In this document: one piece after another, positions 25,951-38,917 of the stretch
Position numbering within the stretch: the first letter of the stretch is position 1
Layout: each line of letters begins with the position of its first letter
Assembly (NCBI RefSeq): GCF_001428825.1
Contig: NZ_LMIT01000013.1
Coordinates: 364,917-428,916 of the forward strand
Direction of reading: 5' to 3'
From: Nocardioides sp. Root240
GTDB taxonomy: Bacteria; Actinomycetota; Actinomycetes; Propionibacteriales; Nocardioidaceae
Length of the DNA stretch: 64,000 nucleotides
The notes under the pieces: generated by a model
Database searches by the model: none
Told to the model about the DNA's origin: nothing
The model's input: only the letters and a program-made list of their open reading frames with translations
Program-made: the position numbers and the translations under genes

Positions 25951-28779
25951 GTGAGCGAGGTTCCCTTCCGGGTCCTCGGACCGATCGAGGTCCTCGACGC
26001 GACGGGCGCGCCGATCGACGTGGGGTCACCGCGGCACCGCGAGACGCTGGCGGCACTTGCGGTCGACGCCGGACGCGTCGTCTCGACCGACATGCTGCTC
26101 GACCGGGTGTGGGGCGAGACCGGCCGCGGCGGCACGCTGGCCAACCTGCAGGCGGTGATCTCCCGGCTGCGGGCGCGGTTGCGCGACGCCGGCGTGCCGG
26201 CGGAGATCGTGACGGCACCGCCCGGCTACCGGCTCGAGATCCCCGACGGGGCGCTCGACGCCGACCGGCTGACGGCCGGCGTGGAGCGGGCGCGGGAGGC
26301 GCTGGGGGCGGGCGACGAACCGACGGCACGGACGGCACTCGAGCGCGCGCTCGCGTGGTGGCGCGGGGAGCCCTTCGCCGACGTACCGCAGCCGTTCGCA
26401 CGGGCCGAGGCGCTGCGCCTGGAGGGTGTGCGGCTCACCGGGGAGGAGCTCGCGGCCGAGCTCGACCTGCGGGCCGGGCACGCGGCCGGTGCGGTGGCCC
26501 GGCTGCAGGAGCTCGCGGCGCAGCACCCGTTGCGGGAGTCGGTGCGCGGCCAGCTGATGAGAGCGCTCTACCTCGCGGGCCGGCAGGCCGACGCCCTCGA
26601 GGAGTACGGCGCCCTGCGCACCCGCCTCGTCGAGGACCTCGGCGTGGACCCGGGCCCCGCGGTGCAACGGCTGTACCAGCAGATCCTCGAGCAGGACCCC
26701 GCCCTGCGCCCCGCCGCGGCCGCGCCGATGGCAACGCTCACCTCGAAGCCGAAGCCGCCGAGCGGCATCCCGTCCACCCTGCTGCTCGGAGACCTCGTCG
26801 GACGCGACCGCGACGTCGACTACCTCGTCGGCCTGCTCCGCGCACCGACGTCGCGGCTGGTGACGGTCACCGGCGTCGGTGGCTGCGGGAAGACGCGCGT
26901 CGCGCTGGCGGTGGCGAGCGCGGCAGAGGAGCACTTCGCTGACGGCGCCGTGCTCGTGCCGTTGGCACCGCTTCGCGACCAGACCGCCGTGATCCCGGCG
27001 ATCGCGCACGCGGTCGGCGTCGCGGAGGGCGGCGACCCGTTCGCGGCCCTGCTGGACCTGTTGCGGGACCGTGAGCAGCTGCTGCTGCTCGACAACGCCG
27101 AGCACCTGGTCGACGCGTGGCCGGAGGTGGCAACCCTGGCCGCCGCCTGCCCGGGCCTGCGCATCCTCGTCACGAGCCGGACGCCGCTGCGGGTGCGCGG
27201 CGAAGTGCTCTACCCGCTGACCCCGCTCGACCAGCACGCCGCGGCCGAGCTTTTCGTGACCCGCGCCGCCGCGGTCGCCACGGGCCGGGCCTTCGTGCCC
27301 GACGACCCGGACGTCGTCCAGCTCGTCCACCGCCTCGCCGGCATCCCGCTGGCGATCGAGCTCGCCGCGGCACGCGTCCGCCTGCTCGCGCCGGCCGCGA
27401 TGCTCGCGCGGCTCGACGAGGTGATGGCCGCCGAGGGCGCCCGCGACCTGCCTCCGCGCCAGCGCACCATGCGGGCGGCGATCGACTGGAGCTTCGAGCT
27501 CCTGTCCCCCGCCGAGCAGGCAGCGTTCCCCCGGCTCGCCGTGTTCGTCGGCGGGTTCGGGCTCGATGCTGCGGCCGCCGTGCTGGCCGACCTCGACGGC
27601 GGTGGCAACCTGCTCGCCCTCCTGGACGCGCTGGTGGAGCAGTCACTGCTCATCGTGGACCCGCACGGCGCACTCGGACCGCGTTTCCGCCTGCTCGAGC
27701 CGGTCGCGCAGTACGCCCTGACCCGGCTCTCCGCCGACGACGAGCGGGTCGCCAGGGACGCGCACCTGCGCCACTTCACGGGTCTGGCCGCCCACTACGA
27801 GCCGTCGCTCCGCGGCCCCGGCACGGTGGAGACCCTCGCCGGCATCGAGCTGGAGCACGCCAACATGGTGGCCGCGATCGAGTGGTCGCTGGTGTCCGGA
27901 CAGCCCGACCTCGGCGGCTGGCTCGGCTGGCACCTCTGGCTGTTCTGGTGGGTCCGCGGCGCGCTGCGCGAGGGCCGCCGCCTCATGGAGGCCGTGCACG
28001 AGGTCGCGACCGACGACCTGATCCGGGTGCGGGCGGGCGCGGTCGCTGCCGCGCTGGCCTTCGCGCAGGGAGACCTGGCGTTCGCGCGCGAGCAGTGGAC
28101 GACGAGCTCCGACCTCGCGCGCCGGATCGGCGACGTCGACGGCCTGCCCTACGCGTACGGCGGCATCGGCCTGGTCGCGCTTGCCGAGGACGACCTCGAC
28201 TCCGCGGTCGCCGTCTTCGACGAGACCATCGCGCTGACCGAGTCCGCCGGGCTCGAGGGCGAGTGGTTGTGGACCCTGTCCCACGTGTGGCTCGGCACCG
28301 TCGAACTGCTGCGCGGGGAGGCCGACCGTGCGGCCTCGCTGGTCGACGACGCCGTGGCCGCCGGGCGCCGCCGCCACGACCCCCTCGCCGTCTACATCGC
28401 GCTGTTCACCGCCGTCCAGGTCTCCGTGGTCCGCGGCGACTTCCGTCGTGCCCGCGACCAGATCGCCGAAGGCGTGCGGCTCAGCCAGGAGACGCGCGAC
28501 CACGCCAACCTCGCCTACCTGCTGGAGGCGCTGGCCGTGGTCGAGTCCCTCGACCGCGACGGCGACCTCGCGCGGGTCGGGGTGCTGCGCGGTGCGGCAG
28601 CCGAGCTGCGCGCCGGAGCGGGCGGCAACGTCTACGGCTACTACCGCCCGGACGAGGCGCTGATCGAGCAGGCGTCCGCGACCGCGCGGGCGAGCCGTGG
28701 TCCGTCGTACGACGAGGACATGGCCGCCGGTCGTGCCCTCGACGTGGCGGCCATGGAGGCCCTCGCGCTGCGGGACTGA
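25951..28779 (+). CDS. SARP/BTAD-domain transcriptional regulator with NB-ARC ATPase and TPR-like repeats (AfsR-like)
   Basis: GTG 25951 is preferred because GGAGG lies 7 bases upstream; GTG 25933 is an alternative. The 942-aa protein has an OmpR-type winged helix (about 1-90, RHRETLAALAVDAGRVVSTDMLLDRVWG) and a BTAD domain (about 95-240). An NB-ARC STAND ATPase follows with P-loop GVGGCGKTR near residue 310, LLLLDNAEH and GIPLAIELAA, and helical TPR-like repeats run to the end. Such proteins activate secondary-metabolite or stress genes when a signal triggers the ATPase. No biosynthetic cluster is adjacent, so its targets are unknown. Confidence 0.9.
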   Translation: MSEVPFRVLGPIEVLDATGAPIDVGSPRHRETLAALAVDAGRVVSTDMLLDRVWGETGRGGTLANLQAVISRLRARLRDAGVPAEIVTAPPGYRLEIPDGALDADRLTAGVERAREALGAGDEPTARTALERALAWWRGEPFADVPQPFARAEALRLEGVRLTGEELAAELDLRAGHAAGAVARLQELAAQHPLRESVRGQLMRALYLAGRQADALEEYGALRTRLVEDLGVDPGPAVQRLYQQILEQDPALRPAAAAPMATLTSKPKPPSGIPSTLLLGDLVGRDRDVDYLVGLLRAPTSRLVTVTGVGGCGKTRVALAVASAAEEHFADGAVLVPLAPLRDQTAVIPAIAHAVGVAEGGDPFAALLDLLRDREQLLLLDNAEHLVDAWPEVATLAAACPGLRILVTSRTPLRVRGEVLYPLTPLDQHAAAELFVTRAAAVATGRAFVPDDPDVVQLVHRLAGIPLAIELAAARVRLLAPAAMLARLDEVMAAEGARDLPPRQRTMRAAIDWSFELLSPAEQAAFPRLAVFVGGFGLDAAAAVLADLDGGGNLLALLDALVEQSLLIVDPHGALGPRFRLLEPVAQYALTRLSADDERVARDAHLRHFTGLAAHYEPSLRGPGTVETLAGIELEHANMVAAIEWSLVSGQPDLGGWLGWHLWLFWWVRGALREGRRLMEAVHEVATDDLIRVRAGAVAAALAFAQGDLAFAREQWTTSSDLARRIGDVDGLPYAYGGIGLVALAEDDLDSAVAVFDETIALTESAGLEGEWLWTLSHVWLGTVELLRGEADRAASLVDDAVAAGRRRHDPLAVYIALFTAVQVSVVRGDFRRARDQIAEGVRLSQETRDHANLAYLLEALAVVESLDRDGDLARVGVLRGAAAELRAGAGGNVYGYYRPDEALIEQASATARASRGPSYDEDMAAGRALDVAAMEALALRD

Positions 28780-28876
28780 CCCCCGGGCCGGCGCGTCCGC
28801 CGCGCGACCTCGTCCCGACCACCGGTCGCAAGCCGACCGCAAGCGCGCTCCAAGCGCCCCCGGACAGGCTCGGCCC

Positions 28877-29398
28877 ATGAGCACCGAACCCGACCCCTGG
28901 CTGCCCGCCGGCTGGGTCCACCCGACCCGTGTCGCGTTGACCGACGGCCACCACCTACGGCCGATGGGGCCCGCCGACGTCGAGCTGGACCTGCCTGCCG
29001 TGCGCAGCTCCCGCGAGCGCCTCTGGACGATCTACGGCCAGGCCTGGGGCTGGCCACCTGCCCACCTGAGCCGCGACGCGGACATCGACGACCTGGCCCA
29101 CCACGCGGCCGAGACCGAGGCGCACGAGTCGTTCCTCTACGGCCTCTTCGACACCGGGGAGACCGCCCTCCTCGGCTGCGTCTACGTCGACCCGCCGAGC
29201 AAGGTGGGCGCCGACGCCGAGATCTCGTGGTGGGTGGTCGACGCCCTGCTCGGTTCGGACCTCGAGGCCTCGCTGGATGCCTTCGTCCCGCAGTGGATCG
29301 CCGCCGCCTGGCCCCTCACCCGCCCTCGGTACGTCGGCCGCGACCTCACCTGGGCCGACTGGCTCGCCCTGCCCGACCTCGTCGAGGAGACGGCGTGA
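28877..29398 (+). CDS. GNAT-like acetyltransferase family protein
   Basis: The 173-aa protein resembles GNAT proteins: LRPMGPADVELDLPAV at the N-terminus (beta1-alpha1), ALLGCVYVDP in the middle strand and AEISWWV for the beta4-beta5 region. A clear acetyl-CoA pyrophosphate loop (Q/RxxGxG/A) is missing, so enzymatic activity is doubtful. Its last bases overlap the GTG start of the next gene (GTGA), suggesting coupled translation with a secreted protein. Confidence 0.6.
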   Translation: MSTEPDPWLPAGWVHPTRVALTDGHHLRPMGPADVELDLPAVRSSRERLWTIYGQAWGWPPAHLSRDADIDDLAHHAAETEAHESFLYGLFDTGETALLGCVYVDPPSKVGADAEISWWVVDALLGSDLEASLDAFVPQWIAAAWPLTRPRYVGRDLTWADWLALPDLVEETA

Positions 29399-31179
29399 GG
29401 CCGCGCGCCCTGGCCCGGCTGGTGGGCGGCCTCACCGCTGCCGGCCTCGGCCTGTTCCCCCTGACGTTCGCCGCGCCGGCCCACGCCGGCCAGGTCAACG
29501 TCACGATCGGCATCCAGGGCTCGGGATTCGTCCGGGTCGTCGAGGGATCCCTCGAGGACGGCGGCGCCGACACCTGCGACCAGAGCCAGAACCTCGACCA
29601 CCGTGTGGTGCTGACCTGTGCACGGATCCGCAACGAGGAGCCCTTCGAGGCATGGGTGTGGCTTCGCCCCTCCGTGCTCTACTCGCCGCCGTACTGGGAG
29701 TTCACGGAGTGGCAGGGCTGCGACCAGCTCCGTGAGCGCAGCGGTGTCCAGGAGTGCGGCGTCGGCTCCTCCGCGTTCGGCACCAACGGCAAGTTCCCGG
29801 TCGCGGTCTTCCGCGACACGAAGGCGCCCGTCGTCAGCAACGTGCAGGCGATCCAGACCCCGCTCACCCAGGGTGGCTTCCGCTTCAGCTGGAGCCACGA
29901 GGGCGCGACGCGCAACGAGTGCCGGATCGACGGCGCCCCCTGGGCGACCTGTGCCACGCCGACCGACGTGCTCCTCGCCGAGGGCGCCCGCAGCTTCGAG
30001 GTCCGCGCCGAGGACGCGTCCGGCAACCTCAGTGAGGTCCGGCGGATCGAGGTGCGGTCGGTCGACACCGACCTGTACGGCAGGCCCGGCGAGCTGGTGA
30101 ACAGCAGGACCGCTCAGTTCTGGTTCGCCACGCAGGCCGGCAACGCCTACGACTGCGCGCTCGACGGCGTGGAGGTCCCCTGCACCAACGAGGGTCAGGT
30201 CCGCTTCGACAACCTCGGTGACGGCGTGCACGCCTTCTCGGTCGGCGCGCGCTACGGCAGCTGGTACGACCCGACCCCGGCGCGCTGGACGTGGACCATC
30301 GACACCGCCGCTCCGGAGACCACCATCGACGGCGGACCCGCCGAAGGCAGCCATGTCGCCAGCCGCGGAGCGGACTTCTTCCTCACCACGCCGGGCTCCG
30401 CGGTCCGGATCGGCTGCACCCTCGACGCGGCGCCGATCCCCTGCAACCACGCGGCCTTCGTGCTGCGCGACCTCGCGCCCGGTGAGCACGTGCTGACCGC
30501 GGCGGGGACCGACGCGGCCGGCAACACCGACCCGACACCGGCCGTCCGGCGCTGGATCGTCGACGTCGCCGCACCGGACACCACGCTGACGGGCGGCCCT
30601 GCCGACGGGGCGATCGTGACCTCCACCACGGCGTCCGTCACGCTCGGTGCGAGCGAGGCCGGCGCCCGGGTGGCGTGCACCCTCGACGGGAAGGCACGCG
30701 CCTGCGCGCACGGCCTGCTCACGCTCTCCGGCCTGACCCCGGGCACGCACACCCTGTCCGCCACCGCGACCGACCTGGCCGGCAACACCGACCCGACCGC
30801 GGCGACACGCACCTGGACGGTCCCCGTCCCGGCCCGCTCGTTGGTCCGCACGACGGGGTGGTCGCTCACCAGCTCGTCCGCGGCCTATGGCGGCAAGGTG
30901 CTGTCGACCACCCGGCGCAACGCCGTGGCGTCGTACTCGGTGAAGGCGGCGCGGAGACTCGCGCTCGTCGTCGGTGGCGGTCCGACGCACGGCACCGTCC
31001 GCGTCTACGCCGGCAGCCGGGTCCTGAAGACCTTCTCGCTCCGCACCGGCCGCGCCCTCACCCGGCGCGTCGTCCCGATCGCCGGCTTTGCCAGCGCCTG
31101 GAGCGGCAAGGTCCGCGTCGTCGTCGTGACGTCAGGTCGCCCCGTCCGGCTCGAGGGCATCGCCGCCCCGACCCGCTGA
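29395..31179 (+). CDS. Secreted multi-domain protein with Cys-paired Ig-like repeats and a conserved C-terminal domain (paralog A)
   Basis: The start at GTG 29395 overlaps the upstream stop and gives 594 aa with a signal peptide (VRPRALARLVGG...APAHAG). A unique Cys-containing N-domain (about 27-145) is followed by about four Ig-like units, each with a Cys pair such as RVACTLDGKARACAHG, and an AGNTDPT motif at the unit end. A basic C-terminal domain of about 115 aa (TTGWSLTSSSAAYGGKV...PVRLEGIAAPTR) is also found in the next gene. No anchor motif. Extracellular; function unknown. Confidence 0.8.
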   Translation: MRPRALARLVGGLTAAGLGLFPLTFAAPAHAGQVNVTIGIQGSGFVRVVEGSLEDGGADTCDQSQNLDHRVVLTCARIRNEEPFEAWVWLRPSVLYSPPYWEFTEWQGCDQLRERSGVQECGVGSSAFGTNGKFPVAVFRDTKAPVVSNVQAIQTPLTQGGFRFSWSHEGATRNECRIDGAPWATCATPTDVLLAEGARSFEVRAEDASGNLSEVRRIEVRSVDTDLYGRPGELVNSRTAQFWFATQAGNAYDCALDGVEVPCTNEGQVRFDNLGDGVHAFSVGARYGSWYDPTPARWTWTIDTAAPETTIDGGPAEGSHVASRGADFFLTTPGSAVRIGCTLDAAPIPCNHAAFVLRDLAPGEHVLTAAGTDAAGNTDPTPAVRRWIVDVAAPDTTLTGGPADGAIVTSTTASVTLGASEAGARVACTLDGKARACAHGLLTLSGLTPGTHTLSATATDLAGNTDPTAATRTWTVPVPARSLVRTTGWSLTSSSAAYGGKVLSTTRRNAVASYSVKAARRLALVVGGGPTHGTVRVYAGSRVLKTFSLRTGRALTRRVVPIAGFASAWSGKVRVVVVTSGRPVRLEGIAAPTR

Positions 31180-31212
31180 ACCCCGCAGATCCCCCACCTC
31201 GAAAGGAAAGTC

Positions 31213-32538
31213 ATGCGTATCCGCAGGCTCGCCGCACTCTCCGCGGCACTGCTCACCACCGGTCTCCTCGGAGTCGCCCCGACCTTCGCCGGGTCCGCGT
31301 CCGCCGCCGAGAGCGAGTGGCAGGACGGCACGTCGTCGTCCGACACGATCATCAACTGCCCCACCCAGACTCCGGGCATCGGCTTCAGCGCGAACACGGG
31401 CTGGCGCTCGCCGACCGGCGAGGTCCCGAAGATCGGCGAGGAGTTCTGGATCCGCGGCTACATCGGCCTGATCAGCCTGCCCTGCAACGCTGAAGGGGCC
31501 GGCATCACCATCCCGGAGATCATCCTGCCGGCCGGCGTGCAGTTCGTCGACGAGCCGGTGCGGTGGGCGCTCTACACCGCCGGGACACCGGCGAACCTCT
31601 CGACCGGAGGCCTCGAGTACTGGGACGGGGTCAACGGCGGCGCGACGATCACCCAGACCGGTGACAAGCCGTTCACGGTCAAGCGTGGCCAGATCCTCGA
31701 GTTCCAGCTCCGGATCCGCTCCACCCGCGAGCTCAAGGGCCCCGCGACGCAGGCGCCCACCTGCATCGAGCGCCGGGAGGGCACCGCGCCGTGCCCGCGT
31801 TCGCAGTCCGGCGACCACCTGCAGTTCGCCTTCAACGTCGGTGGCCACGGCGGTGACAAGTACTACGTGACGCCGTACGTCCCGCTGTTCGCCGCCCAGG
31901 CGGGCACCGGCGGCGGGGGCGACACCACCGCACCCGTCACCAGCCTCGGCGCAGGCCCTGCCAACGGCGCGATCGTGCCGTCGACCTCGGCGTCCTTCAC
32001 ACTCGGCTCGTCGGAGGCTGGCTCCCGGTTCGCGTGCACACTCGACGGCAGGGCGCGCACCTGCGCCGGCGGTGCACAGACCGTGACCGGTCTCGCCCCG
32101 GGCACGCACACCTTCACCGCGAAGGCGACCGACCAGGCCGGCAACGCCGACGCCTCGCCCGCCGCCCGCACCTGGACGGTCCCCGTGCCGGCCCGTTCAC
32201 TGACCCGGTCGGCCGGCTGGGCCCTGGCCACCTCGTCCAGGTCGTACGGCGGCAAGGTCGCCGCGACCACGCGTCGCAGCGCGTCGCTGTCGTACTCCGT
32301 CCGCAACGCCCGGCGCCTCGCCCTCGTCGCCAGCGGCGGCACGACGCACGGCACCGTCCGGGTCTACGCCGGCAGTCGCCTGGTCAAGACGGTCGCGCTC
32401 AGGACCAGCCGCACGACGACCAAGCGCGTGATCCCCGTCGCGAGCTTCGCCGGCGCGTGGTCCGGCAAGATCAGGATCGTCGTGGTCACCAGCGGCAAGC
32501 CGGTGCGGATCGAGGGACTCGCCGTCCCCACGCGCTGA
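31213..32538 (+). CDS. Secreted protein with one Ig-like unit and the same conserved C-terminal domain (paralog B)
   Basis: The 441-aa protein has an AAAGGAAA-type ribosome-binding site before ATG 31213 and a signal peptide (MRIRRLAALSAALLTTGLLG..., cleaved near ASAAES). A unique beta-rich N-domain (about 30-230) is followed by one Ig-like unit with a Cys pair (RFACTLDGRARTCAGG) and the C-terminal 115-aa domain closely similar to paralog A. It lies 33 bp after paralog A in the same operon. The shared half indicates tandem duplication with an exchanged N-terminal domain. Function unknown. Confidence 0.8.
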   Translation: MRIRRLAALSAALLTTGLLGVAPTFAGSASAAESEWQDGTSSSDTIINCPTQTPGIGFSANTGWRSPTGEVPKIGEEFWIRGYIGLISLPCNAEGAGITIPEIILPAGVQFVDEPVRWALYTAGTPANLSTGGLEYWDGVNGGATITQTGDKPFTVKRGQILEFQLRIRSTRELKGPATQAPTCIERREGTAPCPRSQSGDHLQFAFNVGGHGGDKYYVTPYVPLFAAQAGTGGGGDTTAPVTSLGAGPANGAIVPSTSASFTLGSSEAGSRFACTLDGRARTCAGGAQTVTGLAPGTHTFTAKATDQAGNADASPAARTWTVPVPARSLTRSAGWALATSSRSYGGKVAATTRRSASLSYSVRNARRLALVASGGTTHGTVRVYAGSRLVKTVALRTSRTTTKRVIPVASFAGAWSGKIRIVVVTSGKPVRIEGLAVPTR

Positions 32539-32549
32539 TCAGTGGCTGG

Positions 32550-33167
32550 TCACAGTCGGGCGCGGACCGCGTCCCGCAGTGCCTGCTCGGGATCGATCCC
32601 GGCGACCCGGGCCTCGGCGACCAGGGCGAGCAACCGCTCCCCCAGGTCGCCGGGGTCCGCCGTCGGGGTCGACGGGCGTCCGGCGCGCTCGAGCCGGTCG
32701 AGGACCTTGTCGGCGTACAGCAGGGCGGGCAGGGCCGACGGGACGCCGTCGTCGACCGGGCGGTCGGCCTTCTCGGCGGCCTTCACCTGCTGCCAGAGGT
32801 CGTTGACGGCCTCGGCGTCCAGGCCGTCGGCGGGGACGTCGCCGAAGACGTGCGGGTTGCGGCGCCGCATCTTGGCGGTGACGCCGCGGGCCACGTCGTC
32901 GAGGTCGAAGTCGCCGCGTTCCTCGGCGACGACCGCGTGGAAGACCACCTGCAGCAGCAGGTCACCGAGCTCCTCGGCGAGGTGCGTCCAGTCGCCGGAG
33001 TCCTCGCCCGCGTCGATCGCGTCGACGGTCTCGTAGGTCTCCTCGAGCAGGTAGCGCACCAGCGAGCGGTGGGTCTGCTCTCGCTTCCACGGGCACTCCG
33101 CGCGCAGCCGTCGCATGACGGCGACGAACTCCTCGACGGCGTACCCGTCCCCCGAGGACGCGGGCAT
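32550..33167 (-). CDS. mazG: MazG-family nucleoside triphosphate pyrophosphohydrolase
   Basis: The 205-aa protein contains the MazG helical core: CPWKREQTHRSL, then EETYETVDAID and EELGDLLLQVVFHA, which supply the acidic Mg2+ ligands. These enzymes hydrolyse (d)NTPs or aberrant nucleotides to monophosphates. It is a single MazG domain plus a C-terminal helical tail, shorter than the two-domain E. coli MazG but like mycobacterial versions. The start shares one base with the stop of the upstream lipoprotein gene, so it is coupled. It converges on paralog B. Confidence 0.92.
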   Translation of the reverse strand: MPASSGDGYAVEEFVAVMRRLRAECPWKREQTHRSLVRYLLEETYETVDAIDAGEDSGDWTHLAEELGDLLLQVVFHAVVAEERGDFDLDDVARGVTAKMRRRNPHVFGDVPADGLDAEAVNDLWQQVKAAEKADRPVDDGVPSALPALLYADKVLDRLERAGRPSTPTADPGDLGERLLALVAEARVAGIDPEQALRDAVRARL

Positions 33168-33904
33168 CAGGCGCCCGGCTGGCCCTGGACGGCCGGGCCG
33201 CAGCGCTGCTCGGCGGGCAGCGCGGCGATCCGCGCGTCGGAGGCCTGCTGCTCCTCCATCGACGTGGGGCGGACCGCGATCTGCTCGTCGGTGCGGGCCT
33301 GGCCGCTGACGGCGACGGAGAGGCTGTCACCGAGGAAGTCGCTCGTCTCGGGGCGGTGGGTGCCGAAGACCGGGTTGAGCTCGACGCCCTCCTTGTCGAG
33401 CCACTCGTTGACGGCCTTCAGGCCGGCGGCCTGGGCCGCCTCGGCCGACTCGGCCTTGCCGGTGGTGTCGATCAGCAGCTGGCTGCCGATCTCGGCGAGC
33501 GGCTGCTCGAGGCGCAGCTGGACCCAGGTCAGGAACTCCAGCGAGTCGTAGTTGTCGTCGGTGACGACGTCCTCGCCCCACGCCCGCTCGACGAAGTCGC
33601 GCTCGACGCCGGCCGGCAGGTCCACGCTGTAGGCCGGCGCGATCTCCCCGACCGCGACCGCCTGCGCCCAGTTCCACGCGATCTGGGCGCGGATCGCGGC
33701 CTTGGCGTACGTCGGCGCCCCCTCTTGCGAGGCGGCGTAGGAGCAGTAGTCCTCGAGCGCGGAATCGACCTTGCTCAGCGCGATCGACTGGCCGTCGACC
33801 TCGGCGGCGACACCGGGCTGGGCGGCGTCGTCGGTGATGCCGCAGCCGGCTGCCAGGAGGGCGGTCGCGGCGACGGCGGTGACGAGCGAGGTACGACGGC
33901 GCAC
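33167..33904 (-). CDS. Lipoprotein with SurA-like N-terminal region
   Basis: GTG 33904 has AAGGAG 8 bases upstream, lying in the end of mfd. The 245-aa product has a lipobox (LLAAGCG, Cys21), so it is lipid-anchored. The body (AAEVDGQSIALSKVDSALEDYC...) resembles the SurA/PrsA-type chaperone N-domain (SurA_N_3-like), which often starts with VDG..I....V. No PPIase domain is present. It is co-directional with mfd, 5 bp downstream of it, and with mazG, a common actinobacterial trio. Confidence 0.8.
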   Translation of the reverse strand: MRRRTSLVTAVAATALLAAGCGITDDAAQPGVAAEVDGQSIALSKVDSALEDYCSYAASQEGAPTYAKAAIRAQIAWNWAQAVAVGEIAPAYSVDLPAGVERDFVERAWGEDVVTDDNYDSLEFLTWVQLRLEQPLAEIGSQLLIDTTGKAESAEAAQAAGLKAVNEWLDKEGVELNPVFGTHRPETSDFLGDSLSVAVSGQARTDEQIAVRPTSMEEQQASDARIAALPAEQRCGPAVQGQPGA

Positions 33905-33909
33905 AGCTG

Positions 33910-37437
<3,528 letters not shown>

Positions 37438-37471
37438 GGGAGGCTCATTTCGGTGGAGAACAGCACGAGCG

Positions 37472-37496
37472 CCCCCGGTCGGAAAGGGACCGGGGG
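37472..37496 (-). terminator. Hairpin between serpin gene and mfd
   Basis: A 9-bp perfect stem, CCCCCGGTC (37472-37480) with GACCGGGGG (37488-37496), has a 7-base loop and lies 47 bases after the serpin stop. There is no T-run. It is the likely end of serpin transcription. Confidence 0.55.
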
Positions 37497-37542
37497 TGCA
37501 GGCTCCAGCGTACCGGCGCCCTCCGACAGCGGCCGTGGTCGA

Positions 37543-38871
37543 CTACGCCGTCGGGTCGACCACCCGGCCGACGAAGAGCGGCGTGGCGTGCTCCACGTCG
37601 TGGATGACGTAGAGGAAGGGCCGGTCGACGGTCAGCACCACCGGGACCGGCGCGGAGGTCTCGGCCATCACCACGGCGGTGGCGGCGGCCGCCTCGGTGC
37701 CCTCCTCGTCGACGGCGATGAACGCCTGGTGGAAGACGTCGTCGACGACCAGGTCGAGGTCCTCGTCGGTCATCGGGGTGAAGTCCGCCTCGCCGAACGC
37801 GGCACGCATCCCCAGGCCCTCGAGCGGCTTCTTCAGCGACGCCGCGGTCCGGTGGCTCCAGCGCGGGAGGGTGAGGTCGACGACGGCCGCCTCGCTGCCG
37901 GTGAAGCCGGCGAAGCCCTCGGCGACGGCCTGCGCCTCGACCGCGGTGAAGGCGTCCGCGTCGGGGAGGACGATCGTCATGGCCAGGGTCCGGCCGGCGT
38001 ACGGGACGGTGGCGGACTGCCAGCCGGTGCCACGCGCGACCGTGGCGCCCACGTCGGGGCGGCGCATCAGGTCGGTGTCGACACTCTTGCCGCCGGCGAG
38101 GTGGAAGGCGCCCCTCGCGGTCAGCGTCTTCTCGAAGGGCTGCTCCCACGGCGCCTTCAGGTAGATCGCGTCGACCAGCACCATCCGGGTGCTCGGGTCG
38201 AGCGAGCCCTCCGGCAGCAGGTCCTTGATCCGGTCCTCGGTGCGCTCCTCGACCCAGCCGTTGACCAGGCCGCGCGCCTCCTCGGTGGCACCGACGAAGT
38301 CGACCGCGCGCAGCGCGGCGCCGTACTCCTTGGCGAGCAGGTCGAGGAAGTCGGCGGACCAGCCGACGTCGCGCTGGCCGAACACCTGGTTGGCGGTGGC
38401 GAGGGCGAGGTCGGCCTTCGAGCCGTCGCCCCGCTCCTGCGGCCCGGCCAGCCCGTCGACGTGCGCCGTCAGCGCGTTGGCGCCCTTGTGCCACCGGTCG
38501 CCCAGGTCACCGACGCCGAGGACCTCGCGCATCTCCTTCGCGGTGGCGCCCGCCGCACCGGTGAGGGTCATGCCGAGCGCCACCAGCACGGAGTACGGCG
38601 ACAGGACCACGTTGCCCGGCCCGGTCGCCAGGCTGCCGTACAGCCCACCGGCCAGGCCCTGCAGGCCCGCCACCACGTCCGGCAGCAGGCCGGGGTCGCC
38701 GGCGGCGCGCCTCACGTCCGAGGAGAGCAGCTGGATGCCGCCCTCGTCCGCCGGCAGCAGGACGTCCGGATCCGGGTTGTCGGAGGAGCCGCACGCGGTC
38801 AGCGCGCCGGCACCACCGAGGGCCGCGAGGGCGAGCAAGCCGTAGCGGAAGGTGTCGCGTCGATCGATCAT
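37543..38871 (-). CDS. Lipoprotein serpin (serine protease inhibitor)
   Basis: The 442-aa protein has a lipoprotein signal with LTACGSS (Cys27) and then a full serpin fold. It shows NVVLSPYSVLVALGMTLTGAAG at the breach helix, VLVDAIYLKAPWEQPF, FHQAFIAVDEEGTEAAAATA (strand 5A and hinge of the reactive centre loop) and RPFLYVIHD...PLFVGRV near the end. The small-residue hinge EGTEAAAATA is typical of inhibitory serpins. The P1 residue cannot be fixed, but the loop after the hinge is VVMAETSAPV. Lipid anchoring would place the inhibitor on the outer face of the membrane, perhaps protecting against proteases such as the trypsin-like enzyme in this window. Confidence 0.93.
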   Translation of the reverse strand: MIDRRDTFRYGLLALAALGGAGALTACGSSDNPDPDVLLPADEGGIQLLSSDVRRAAGDPGLLPDVVAGLQGLAGGLYGSLATGPGNVVLSPYSVLVALGMTLTGAAGATAKEMREVLGVGDLGDRWHKGANALTAHVDGLAGPQERGDGSKADLALATANQVFGQRDVGWSADFLDLLAKEYGAALRAVDFVGATEEARGLVNGWVEERTEDRIKDLLPEGSLDPSTRMVLVDAIYLKAPWEQPFEKTLTARGAFHLAGGKSVDTDLMRRPDVGATVARGTGWQSATVPYAGRTLAMTIVLPDADAFTAVEAQAVAEGFAGFTGSEAAVVDLTLPRWSHRTAASLKKPLEGLGMRAAFGEADFTPMTDEDLDLVVDDVFHQAFIAVDEEGTEAAAATAVVMAETSAPVPVVLTVDRPFLYVIHDVEHATPLFVGRVVDPTA

Positions 38872-38917
38872 GGTCCTTCGACGGTAGCGACGCAGGACCG
38901 GTTCCGCCGGGGAACGA

